From CAZALT01 sp964485515 (GTDB lineage Bacteria; Actinomycetota; Acidimicrobiia; Acidimicrobiales; Acidimicrobilacustridaceae): 20,555 bases of DNA. A model generated the notes under the pieces. It saw only the letters and a program-made list of their open reading frames with translations. It had not been told where the DNA came from and searched no databases. The stretch is taken from contig CAZALT010000049.1 of the NCBI GenBank assembly GCA_964485515.1, forward strand, positions 1 to 20,555, read 5' to 3'. Made by a program: the position numbers and the translations under genes. Positions 7,664 to 15,354 of this stretch are shown in pieces (positions within the stretch are counted from its first letter, which is position 1; every line of letters begins with the position of its first letter).

Positions 7664-7742
7664 CCACCACAGCCTGACCACCGCAGCCTGACCACCGCAG
7701 CCTGACCACCGCAGCCTGACCACCACAGGCTGACCACCACAG
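7651..7742. repeat. 14-bp tandem repeat, 6.6 copies, in a divergent promoter region
   Basis: Unit CACCGCAGCCTGAC with variants CACCACAGCCTGAC (copy 2) and CACCACAGGCTGAC (copy 6), then a partial CACCACAG. The partial copy runs straight into the AGGGGG ribosome site (7741-7746) of the amidohydrolase. It fills half of the 198-bp gap between ung and the amidohydrolase, so copy-number change would alter promoter or leader geometry but not any coding frame. Confidence 0.96.
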
Positions 7743-7751
7743 GGGGCCCGC

Positions 7752-9479
<1,728 letters not shown>

Positions 9480-9522
9480 TCCGGCCGATCCTGCCGCTCG
9501 CGACAGACCAGGCGGCGTCTGC

Positions 9523-9528
9523 TAGCAA
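9523..9528 (+). promoter_or_regulatory. Possible extended -10 for leaderless purT
   Basis: TGCTAGCAA ends 6 nt before the purT ATG. TAGCAA matches TAnnnT except for the last base, but the upstream TGn and the same spacing as the other leaderless-type starts in this window make it plausible. No ribosome site is seen before ATG 9535. Confidence 0.3.
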
Positions 9529-9534
9529 GCATCC

Positions 9535-10752
9535 ATGCAGCTCGGCACCCCCCTCTCCCCGTCGGCCACCCGCGTCCTGCTCCTCGGTTCGGGTGAGCTC
9601 GGCAAGGAGGTGGCCATCGAGCTCCAGCGCCTGGGCTGCGAGGTCGTCGCCTGCGACCGCTACGCCGACGCCCCGGCCATGCAGGTCGCCCACCGCAGCC
9701 ACGTCCTCTCCATGCTCGACGGGGCCGAGCTGCGCCGCGTGATCGAGCTCGAGCAGCCGCACCTCGTCGTTCCCGAGATCGAGGCCATCGCCACCGAGAC
9801 CCTGCTCGATCTGGAGGCCGAGGGGGTCCACGTCGTGCCCACGGCGCGCGCCGCCGACCTCACCATGAACCGGCAGGGGATCCGGACGTTCGTGGCCGAG
9901 GAGCTGGGCCTGCCCACGTCGCCCTACCGCTTCGTCGACAGCGAGGCTGAGTTGCGGACGGCGATCGACGCGCTCGGCGGGCTTCCCGTCGTGGTGAAGC
10001 CGATCATGTCGTCGAGCGGCAAGGGGCAGAGCACGATCCGCGACGTCGACGCGATCTCGGCGGCCTGGACGTACTCCCAGGAGGGTGGGCGCACCGCGAG
10101 CGGCACGTGCATCGTCGAGGGCTTCGTCGACTTCGACTACGAGATCACCGTCCTCACCGTGTCGGCGGTCAACGGCATCCAGTGCTGCCCGCCCATCGGG
10201 CACACCCAGGAGCGGGGCGACTACCGGGAGTCGTGGCAGCCGATGGCCATGAGCGATCAGGCGTGGGCCGACGCCCAGCGCGTGGCCAAGACGGTCGTCG
10301 AAGGCCTGGGAGGTCACGGCATCTTCGGCGTCGAGCTGTTCGTGCGGGGCGATGAGATCATCTTCAGCGAGGTCAGCCCCCGACCCCACGACACCGGTCT
10401 GGTCACGCTCGGCAGTCTCGACCTCAGCGAGTTCGCGCTCCACGCCCGGGCCATCCTCGGCTTCGCGGTGCCGCCGGTCGTGCTGCGTCGCCCCGCGGCG
10501 TCGGTGCCGCTGCTCGGCGAGGGCACCGGCGTGCCCCGCTTCTGCGGGCTCGACGACGCGTTGGTCGAACCCGGTTCGCAGGTGCGCCTGTTCGGCAAGC
10601 CCGTGTGCGAAGGCGAACGCCGCCTGGCCGTGTGCATCGCCGCGGCCGACGACCTCGAGACCGCCCGCGCCACCGCAGCCCGCATGGCTGCCGCGGTCAC
10701 CATCGAGCTGGACCCGATCGACCCGATCGACCCGATCGACCCGATCGACTGA
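9535..10752 (+). CDS. purT: Formate-dependent phosphoribosylglycinamide formyltransferase
   Basis: 405 residues with the ATP-grasp architecture of PurT, which makes formyl-GAR from GAR, formate and ATP in purine synthesis. The N-terminal preATP-grasp domain has LLLGSGELGKE (15-25) and a CDRY segment. The ATP-binding loop is MSSSGKGQS with Lys163; the family's signature FVDFDYEITVLTV, GHGIFGVELFV and SEVSPRPHDTGLVTL (Glu279 to about 292) follow; and VPRFCGLDDAL...LFGKP is the C-terminal subdomain. The normal C-terminus ends near AVTIEL. Here a 9-bp repeat adds DPIDPIDPIDPID before the stop, which looks like a recent, harmless extension. Only 6 bp separate its stop from the stop of the convergent flavoprotein gene. 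Confidence 0.96.
   Translation: MQLGTPLSPSATRVLLLGSGELGKEVAIELQRLGCEVVACDRYADAPAMQVAHRSHVLSMLDGAELRRVIELEQPHLVVPEIEAIATETLLDLEAEGVHVVPTARAADLTMNRQGIRTFVAEELGLPTSPYRFVDSEAELRTAIDALGGLPVVVKPIMSSSGKGQSTIRDVDAISAAWTYSQEGGRTASGTCIVEGFVDFDYEITVLTVSAVNGIQCCPPIGHTQERGDYRESWQPMAMSDQAWADAQRVAKTVVEGLGGHGIFGVELFVRGDEIIFSEVSPRPHDTGLVTLGSLDLSEFALHARAILGFAVPPVVLRRPAASVPLLGEGTGVPRFCGLDDALVEPGSQVRLFGKPVCEGERRLAVCIAAADDLETARATAARMAAAVTIELDPIDPIDPIDPID
10711..10749. repeat. 9-bp tandem repeat encoding the PurT C-terminal tail
   Basis: Four exact copies of GACCCGATC plus GAC, directly followed by the TGA stop. It encodes (Asp-Pro-Ile)4-Asp. The unit is in frame, so copy-number change lengthens or shortens the tail by three residues without a frameshift. 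Confidence 0.97.
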
Positions 10753-10758
10753 TCCTGG

Positions 10759-12021
10759 TCAGTCGAGCCTGCGCAGGGCGGCGCGGGCCGCGGCGACCGC
10801 CGTGCTGAAGGTGGCTTGCAGCAGGTAGCCGCCGGTGGGGGCGTCCCAGTCGAGCATCTCGCCGATGGCGTAGGTGCCGGGTAGGCGGCGCAGCATGAAG
10901 TCGTCGTCGACCTCATCGAGGTCGACACCCCCGGTGGTGGAGATGGCCCGGTCGATCGGCGCGGATCCGATCAGCGTGATCGGCACCGCCTTCACCAGCG
11001 CGGCGAGCGCGGTCCGCTTCCGCGGGATCTCGTTGCCGGTGGCCTCGCGCAGGAGCCCGATCGCCACCGGTGACAGGCCAAGGGTTCGCTTCAGTGCTGT
11101 GGATGTGGAGTCGCGGTCGCGGCGTTTGCCGATCCTCGCCGCCACCTCGTCCACGTCGAGGTCGGCCTGCAGGTCGAAGGTGACCGTGGCACGCCCGTCA
11201 GCCTCGATGGCGTCGCGGATCGGCCGACCCAGCGCGTAGATCGCACCGCCTTCGAGGCCCGACCGGGTGACCATCGCCTCGCCCCGAACCGAGGCGGAGC
11301 CGATGGACAGCGAGATGTTCTTCAACGGTTCGCCGGCGAACTGATCTCGGAACACCGCGGTCCACGGAGTGAGGAACCCGCTGTTGGCGGCACGCAGCGG
11401 ATTCACCTGGATCCCTCGGGCGACGAGCGCCTGGGTCCAGTGGCCGTCGGAGCCGACACGGGGCCAGCTCGCCCCTCCGAGCGCCAGGAGGGTGACGTCG
11501 GGTGCGACGAGGAGCTCGCCGCCGTCCGGTGCGGTGAACCGCAGATCGCCCGTGTCGGTCCAGCCCGTCCAGGCGTGGCGTGCTCGGAGATCGACCTCCA
11601 GCCACGCGAGCCGTCGCAGCCACGCCCGCAGCAGAGGGGTCGCCCGCAGCGAAGCGGGGAACACCCGGCCGCTGGTGCCCACGAACGTGTCCTCGCCCAG
11701 GCTCGCGCTCCAGGCGCGGAGCCGGTCGGGGTCGAAGGACCGGATCGCCGGTTCGAGGCGGGGACGGGCGTCGCCGTAGCGGTCGAGGAGGTCGTCGAGC
11801 CGTTCGGAGTGCGTGAGGTTCAGCCCGCCTCGACCGGCGAGGAGGAGCTTGCGCCCGACCGAGGCCATGTGGTCGAACACCGTGACCGCCATCCCCGCCG
11901 TGGCCAGCACCTCGGCGGCCATCAGCCCGCCGGACCCACCTCCGATGATCGCCGCGGTGCGACGAGCGTTCGGAGCCTCGCCGGCGGTCCCGTCGGTCTG
12001 GGGCGGGGACGGGTCCGACAC
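10759..12021 (-). CDS. HI0933/BaiN-type flavoprotein, PP_4765 subfamily (FAD-dependent oxidoreductase)
   Basis: About 420 residues. FAD-binding Rossmann motif IIGGGSGG at 25-32, followed by the family signature GRGGLNLTHS at 63-72 (the PP_4765 version of the HI0933 'GGRCN.tN' loop). The C-terminal second FAD contact is TTGGVDLDEVDDDFML...YAIGEMLDWDAPTGGYLLQATFSTA. Relatives are NAD(P)/FAD oxidoreductases of largely unknown substrate; the BaiN link to bile-acid chemistry does not transfer by sequence alone. GTG 12021 is chosen because TAGGCT lies 7 nt upstream and homology begins about 22 residues in. The longer frame from 12225 would overlap the divergent gene's promoter and start. Confidence 0.9.
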   Translation of the reverse strand: MSDPSPPQTDGTAGEAPNARRTAAIIGGGSGGLMAAEVLATAGMAVTVFDHMASVGRKLLLAGRGGLNLTHSERLDDLLDRYGDARPRLEPAIRSFDPDRLRAWSASLGEDTFVGTSGRVFPASLRATPLLRAWLRRLAWLEVDLRARHAWTGWTDTGDLRFTAPDGGELLVAPDVTLLALGGASWPRVGSDGHWTQALVARGIQVNPLRAANSGFLTPWTAVFRDQFAGEPLKNISLSIGSASVRGEAMVTRSGLEGGAIYALGRPIRDAIEADGRATVTFDLQADLDVDEVAARIGKRRDRDSTSTALKRTLGLSPVAIGLLREATGNEIPRKRTALAALVKAVPITLIGSAPIDRAISTTGGVDLDEVDDDFMLRRLPGTYAIGEMLDWDAPTGGYLLQATFSTAVAAARAALRRLD

Positions 12022-12028
12022 GGGCGCC

Positions 12029-12034
12029 AGCCTA
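12029..12034 (-). promoter_or_regulatory. Probable -10 hexamer, leaderless flavoprotein promoter
   Basis: TAGGCT on the minus strand, 7 nt before GTG 12021, with no ribosome site at suitable distance. It fits the TAnnnT-N6-8-start pattern seen at several genes here. Confidence 0.5.
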
Positions 12035-12099
12035 TTGGTCGCCGGATGGTCGGCAACGTCGGCCGAGTCGAGCTCTCCCCGACTGACGGAACGATCCCT

Positions 12100-12155
12100 G
12101 CCGAACTGGCTGGGAAGACGCGCTGCATCGGGCCCAGGTGTCCAGCCAGTTCGGC
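12100..12155. promoter_or_regulatory. Perfect 14-bp inverted repeat in a divergent promoter region
   Basis: GCCGAACTGGCTGG (12100-12113) is exactly complementary to CCAGCCAGTTCGGC (12142-12155), with 28 nt between. It lies between the flavoprotein -10 and the beta-barrel gene -10. Possible roles are a two-site operator with looping, a stem-loop of a small transcript, or a bidirectional terminator without a U-run. A 14-bp perfect match is unlikely by chance in 178 bp. Confidence 0.6.
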
Positions 12156-12186
12156 GATGTCGGGCGGCGGACCCGCCGGCGGCCGG

Positions 12187-12192
12187 TAATGT
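12187..12192 (+). promoter_or_regulatory. Probable -10 hexamer, leaderless beta-barrel gene promoter
   Basis: TAATGT, 7 nt before GTG 12200. This spacing supports GTG 12200 over the in-frame GTG at 12191, which would lie inside the hexamer. Confidence 0.5.
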
Positions 12193-12199
12193 GCCGGCC

Positions 12200-12955
12200 G
12201 TGACGACGTCGTACGGGTCCGACATCTACACCGAGCCGCCCGCATCGGCGGACACGCTGGCCAACCTGGGGCCGCTCGCTCGGCTGGCCGGGGTGTGGGA
12301 AGGCTCACCCGGCACCAACGTGCACCCCGTCGCCGGTGGCCCCAACCCCGACGAGCGCGAGTACGTCGAGCACTACGAGGCGCAACTCGCCGACAAGCAG
12401 ACCAACGGCCCGCAGCTCTTCTACGGCCTCCGCTACCACACGCACATCGTGAAGCCGGGCGAGACGGGGACCTTCCACGACCAGGTCGGCTACTGGCTGT
12501 GGGAGCCGGCGCGCAACCGGATCATCCACTCGCTGGCCATCCCGCGTGGCCAGGTGGTCATGGCGGTCGGCGAGGCCGAGCCCGACGCCACCGAGTTCGA
12601 GGTGCATGCCGCAGAAGGCGCAGCTGACTTCGGGATCCTGTCGAACCCGTTCCTCATCGAGGCGTTCCGCACCACCGAGTTCCGCCTGCGGGTCACGTTC
12701 AACGCCGACGGCAGCTGGAGCTACTTCTCCGATACGACCCTGGTCACGCCCGATCGCGCCGAACCGTTCGCCCACACCGACGAGAACACGCTGTACAAGG
12801 TGGGCGAAGCCACGCTGAACCCGCTGGCCCAGGCGGCAGAGGCGACCGCCAGCTCGATCACCAGCGTCACCGACGGCGAGGTCGCCCTGGTCGAGCCGGG
12901 CGGCGAAGCCGACACCACCGGGGGAAGCTTGCGCATCGGCTCGCTCCGACGCTGA
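12200..12955 (+). CDS. Nitrobindin-like heme-binding beta-barrel (FABP/THAP4-type) protein
   Basis: 251 residues. The lipocalin-like entry motif GVWEGSPG (31-38) is followed by EYVEHYEAQ, then GLRYHTHIVKPGE, FHDQVGYWLWEP, IPRGQVVMAVGEAE and FRTTEFRLRVTF. This order of strands is that of the bacterial 'FABP family / heme-binding beta-barrel' group related to nitrobindin. Nitrobindins bind ferric heme and react with NO or peroxynitrite; whether this longer member binds heme is not certain, because the proximal histidine cannot be placed by eye. The last 45 or so residues are Ala/Gly/Thr-rich and outside the fold. It is a cytosolic protein with no signal peptide. It converges on the MATE gene, with 31 bp between stops; the stop lies within the short palindrome GACGCTGAGCGTC (12948-12960). 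Confidence 0.85.
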   Translation: MTTSYGSDIYTEPPASADTLANLGPLARLAGVWEGSPGTNVHPVAGGPNPDEREYVEHYEAQLADKQTNGPQLFYGLRYHTHIVKPGETGTFHDQVGYWLWEPARNRIIHSLAIPRGQVVMAVGEAEPDATEFEVHAAEGAADFGILSNPFLIEAFRTTEFRLRVTFNADGSWSYFSDTTLVTPDRAEPFAHTDENTLYKVGEATLNPLAQAAEATASSITSVTDGEVALVEPGGEADTTGGSLRIGSLRR

Positions 12956-12986
12956 GCGTCCGGGCCACATGCTGCGGCGGAGCCTC

Positions 12987-14384
12987 CTAGAAGGCCAGGT
13001 CGCCGTCGGGGAGGATCAGCGGGTCCTCGACATCGGGCTCCCCGGGTGCGCCGGGTGCACCGAGGTGGATCCAGGCGTCGGTGAGGTAGCGGGCCACGAG
13101 GGACACGCCACGCATCACCATGAACAAGATGAGCGCGCCCCACAACCAGCCGATGCCTCCGTCGTAGACGAGGACGAGCCAGGCGACCATGGCGTAGGCG
13201 TAGGCGACGAACGGTGTGGTCCAGGCCAGGAAGCGCACGTCGCCGGCACCGATCAGGACTCCGTCGAGGGCGAACACGAGCCCGTTGACCGGCATCGAGA
13301 CGGCGAGCAGCACGAGCAGGAAGGCGGCGAGCTGCTCCACGAGCGCATCGCCGGTGAACAGGGCGGCCAGGGGCATCCGCAGCACGAGGATCACGATGCC
13401 ACCGGCCAGCCCGGCGAGGACCCCCCAGGCGATGAGGCGGTCGGCGGCCCGCCGAGCGCCCGCCGCGTCGCCTGCGCCCAGGAGACGGCCGATCATGGCC
13501 TGCGCCGCGATGCCGATGGCGTCGAGCGCCATCGCGGTGAAGGCGAACAACTCGAACGCGATCTGATGTGCGGCCAGCTCGGGTGATCCGATGCGGGCGG
13601 CGATCGCGACGGTGGCGACGAACGCGCCCCGGAGCGCGACCGTGCGAACGAAGAGGTCGCGGCTGACCGCGGCGAGCCGCGAGAGACGGGCCGCGTCTGG
13701 GCCGAGGGGAACGTCGTGGGCGCGCACCGCCCGGGCGACCCACACCACGTAGAGCACCGCCGCGATCCACTGGGCGAAGACGGTCGACACCGCGGAGGCG
13801 CCGATGCCGAAGTCGAGGCCGTAGATGAGCACGAGCTCGAGGACGAGGTTGACCGCGGCCGTGCCGATCGCCACGTACAACGGCGTGCGGGTGTTCTGCA
13901 GGCCCCGCAGGTAGCCGGTCCCCGCGAAGACGAGAAGCATGGCCGGTACGCCGAGGAGGCTGATGCGCAGGTAGACGAGCGCTTCGGACCGGACGGCGCC
14001 CTCGGCGCCCAACAGGCCCACCAGCGGCTCGGCGAACAGGGCGAGCCCCGTGGCGACGACGAGTCCGATGCCCGTCGCCATCCAGAGGCCTTGCACGGCG
14101 TGGTGTGCCGCCTCGCGTTCGTCGCCGGCACCGATGTGGCGCGCCACGAACGACGTGGTGCCGTAGGCCAAGAAGATGAAGATCGAGTAGGTGGTGAGGA
14201 GGATCGCACTGGCGATGGCGAGCCCGGCGAGCGGCACCGTCCCGAGGTGGCCGACGACAGCGGTGTCGGCCAGCACGTACAGCGGCTCGGCCAGCAGGGC
14301 CCCGAGCGCGGGTACGGCGAGGCGGAGGATCTCGCGGTTGAGCGACGGCAGGGAACCATCGCCTTCGAGGTGCGCCGCGGTCAC
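12987..14384 (-). CDS. MATE family efflux transporter (DinF-like)
   Basis: 465 residues with about twelve hydrophobic segments in two homologous six-helix bundles. The first bundle opens LNREILRLAVPALGALLAEPLYVLADTAVVGHLG, the MATE helix-1/2 pattern, and the second repeats it from about residue 245 (RTVALRGAFVATVAIAARIGSPELAAHQIAFE). It exports organic cations or metabolites in exchange for H+ or Na+; the substrate is unknown. The only start in frame is GTG 14384, the last element of a 17-bp tandem array. AGGA sits 6 nt before it, and the TGA of a six-residue mini-ORF overlaps it. It is the last gene of the minus-strand ABC operon and is probably translated by coupling through the array. The C-terminus is a soluble Gly/Pro/Asp-rich tail. 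Confidence 0.95.
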   Translation of the reverse strand: MTAAHLEGDGSLPSLNREILRLAVPALGALLAEPLYVLADTAVVGHLGTVPLAGLAIASAILLTTYSIFIFLAYGTTSFVARHIGAGDEREAAHHAVQGLWMATGIGLVVATGLALFAEPLVGLLGAEGAVRSEALVYLRISLLGVPAMLLVFAGTGYLRGLQNTRTPLYVAIGTAAVNLVLELVLIYGLDFGIGASAVSTVFAQWIAAVLYVVWVARAVRAHDVPLGPDAARLSRLAAVSRDLFVRTVALRGAFVATVAIAARIGSPELAAHQIAFELFAFTAMALDAIGIAAQAMIGRLLGAGDAAGARRAADRLIAWGVLAGLAGGIVILVLRMPLAALFTGDALVEQLAAFLLVLLAVSMPVNGLVFALDGVLIGAGDVRFLAWTTPFVAYAYAMVAWLVLVYDGGIGWLWGALILFMVMRGVSLVARYLTDAWIHLGAPGAPGEPDVEDPLILPDGDLAF

Positions 14385-14469
14385 GGCCTGTCCTGGTTCA
14401 TGGGATGTCCTGGTTCACGGCCTGTCCTGGTTCACGGCCTGTCCTGGTTCACGGCCTGTCCTGGTTCAT
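14381..14469 (-). other. Chain of five coupled mini-ORFs leading to the MATE start
   Basis: On the minus strand, start codons lie at 14469 (ATG), 14452, 14435, 14418 (GTG), 14401 (ATG) and finally 14384 (GTG of MATE), each 17 nt apart. Each mini-ORF is six codons plus TGA, encoding MNQDRP, VNQDRP, VNQDRP, VNQDIP and MNQDRP. Every TGA overlaps the next start as GTGA or ATGA. Each contains AGGA 6 nt before the next start. The permease itself ends T-Q-D-I-P with an ATGA overlapping the first mini-ORF start. The geometry is seen directly; that ribosomes use it is inference. Confidence 0.7.
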
Positions 14470-14483
14470 GGGATGTCCTGGGT
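14382..14483. repeat. 17-bp tandem array, six units, between ABC permease and MATE genes
   Basis: Plus-strand units are A = CACGGCCTGTCCTGGTT and B = CATGGGATGTCCTGGTT, in the order A (14382), B (14399), A (14416), A (14433), A (14450), B' (14467, ending GGGT). A and B differ at three bases, yet both keep AGGA, a start codon (GTG or ATG) and an overlapping TGA on the minus strand. The sequence then enters the last codons of the ABC permease gene (14484-14494) before the run of N. Confidence 0.97.
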
Positions 14484-14494
14484 CGACAGGCGCC

Positions 14495-14594
14495 NNNNNN
14501 NNNNNNNNNNNNNNNNNNNNNNNNNNNNNNNNNNNNNNNNNNNNNNNNNNNNNNNNNNNNNNNNNNNNNNNNNNNNNNNNNNNNNNNNNNNNNN
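14495..14594. other. Assembly gap of exactly 100 N, probably artificial
   Basis: The 55 bases before the gap (14440-14494) are identical to the 55 bases after it (14595-14649). Two contigs that end in the same 55-mer are what a de Bruijn assembler with k=55 gives for adjacent graph edges. The true sequence is probably the two sides overlapped by 55 bp, or a longer repeat array. Confidence 0.9.
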
Positions 14595-14604
14595 TGTCCT
14601 GGTT

Positions 14605-14638
14605 CACGGCCTGTCCTGGTTCATGGGATGTCCTGGGT
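14605..14638. repeat. Right-hand copy of the 17-bp array at the permease 3' end
   Basis: A partial unit (14595-14604), one A unit (14605-14621) and one B' unit (14622-14638), identical to the left side of the gap. The permease TGA (14621-14623) lies across the A/B' boundary. Confidence 0.95.
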
Positions 14639-15328
14639 CGACAGGCGCCAGCTGGCGTAGGCGATGGCCACCAGGCCGACCACGATCGGCACGGCCCACG
14701 ACGATGCCACGGTGAAGTCGGCCAGGCGCAGCGAGATGCCCGTGGAGTCGCTGAGGATCGATGAGCCGTAGGACCGGATGGCCAGACGGGCGGCGCTCGT
14801 GTTGGCGCGGGCAACGAAGCCCTCCCACACGAAGATGTACACGAGGCCCCAGATGAAGGCGCGCCTGACCCGCAGGCCCAGCGCGACGAACAACGCGGCG
14901 TACGCCAGCATGATCGCCGTCGCCGAGGCGATCGCACCGAGGGCGAGCTCGGAGCCCCCGCCGGCGAGCAGCGAGGCCAGCGCCAGCGGGATCACCACGA
15001 GCGGCCAGGTGATGGTGAGGCTGGCGAGGGTGGCGGCGGTGATGACCTGCCATCGGCCGACGGGCCGGAGCCAGAGGTAGACGAGGGTGCCGTCCTCGGT
15101 GAGATCGCCGAGCGCGGCCGAGGCGAACACCAACGTGGCGACGGGCACCAGGAGGCTGAGTCCGAACGTGTTGACGAAACCGGTGGCGGCGCGGAGCGGG
15201 TTGAGCGCGTCGGCCTGGCCCACGGCGAAGCCGACGATGAGCGAGACGACGCCGAGCCCGACCATGGCGAGCACGCGCGCCCGGGTGACCTGGGTGCGCA
15301 GCATCAGGCGGTACAGGGTGGGGATCAC
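14621..15328 (-). CDS. ABC-2 type transporter permease (second of the operon)
   Basis: 235 residues with about six membrane segments. After TM1 and TM2 it has GDLTEDGTLVYLWLRPVGRW (about 74-93), the cytoplasmic motif common to ABC-2 permeases of the NosY type, where this loop couples to the ATPase. It should form the membrane part of an exporter with the ATPase encoded just upstream. GTG 15328 has GGTGA 8 nt before it; a tiny frame ATG 15342 to TGA 15325 overlaps it as GTGA. The C-terminus RLSTQDIP is encoded by the first element of the 17-bp array, and its TGA overlaps the ATG of the first mini-ORF. Confidence 0.9.
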   Translation of the reverse strand: MIPTLYRLMLRTQVTRARVLAMVGLGVVSLIVGFAVGQADALNPLRAATGFVNTFGLSLLVPVATLVFASAALGDLTEDGTLVYLWLRPVGRWQVITAATLASLTITWPLVVIPLALASLLAGGGSELALGAIASATAIMLAYAALFVALGLRVRRAFIWGLVYIFVWEGFVARANTSAARLAIRSYGSSILSDSTGISLRLADFTVASSWAVPIVVGLVAIAYASWRLSTQDIP

Positions 15329-15342
15329 GGTCGTCTCACCAT
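15325..15342 (-). other. Five-codon mini-ORF overlapping the second permease start
   Basis: ATG 15342 opens MVRRP and stops at a TGA that overlaps the permease GTG as GTGA. It fills the gap between the ATPase stop (TAG at 15355-15357) and the permease. It resembles one unit of the downstream mini-ORF chain in layout (ending CCGTGA) but has no clear ribosome site of its own, so it may be incidental. Confidence 0.3.
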
Positions 15343-15354
15343 CGCTACCGGCAC

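Noticed and set aside
7651..7742. CRISPR-like array
   Set aside because: The units are directly adjacent with no spacers and no cas genes are present; it is a plain tandem repeat. The same applies to 14382-14483.
12022..12225. 68-residue N-terminal extension of the flavoprotein
   Set aside because: It would overlap the divergent gene's -10 and start, contains the 14-bp inverted repeat, and has no resemblance to the family.
12948..12960. GACGCTGAGCGTC as a terminator hairpin after the beta-barrel gene
   Set aside because: The palindrome has only one central base, so it cannot form a normal hairpin loop, and no T-run follows.
14382..14494. Transposon end or integron-type attachment site near the N gap
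   Set aside because: No terminal inverted repeats, no transposase or integrase, and the flanking identity is explained by a 55-bp assembly overlap.
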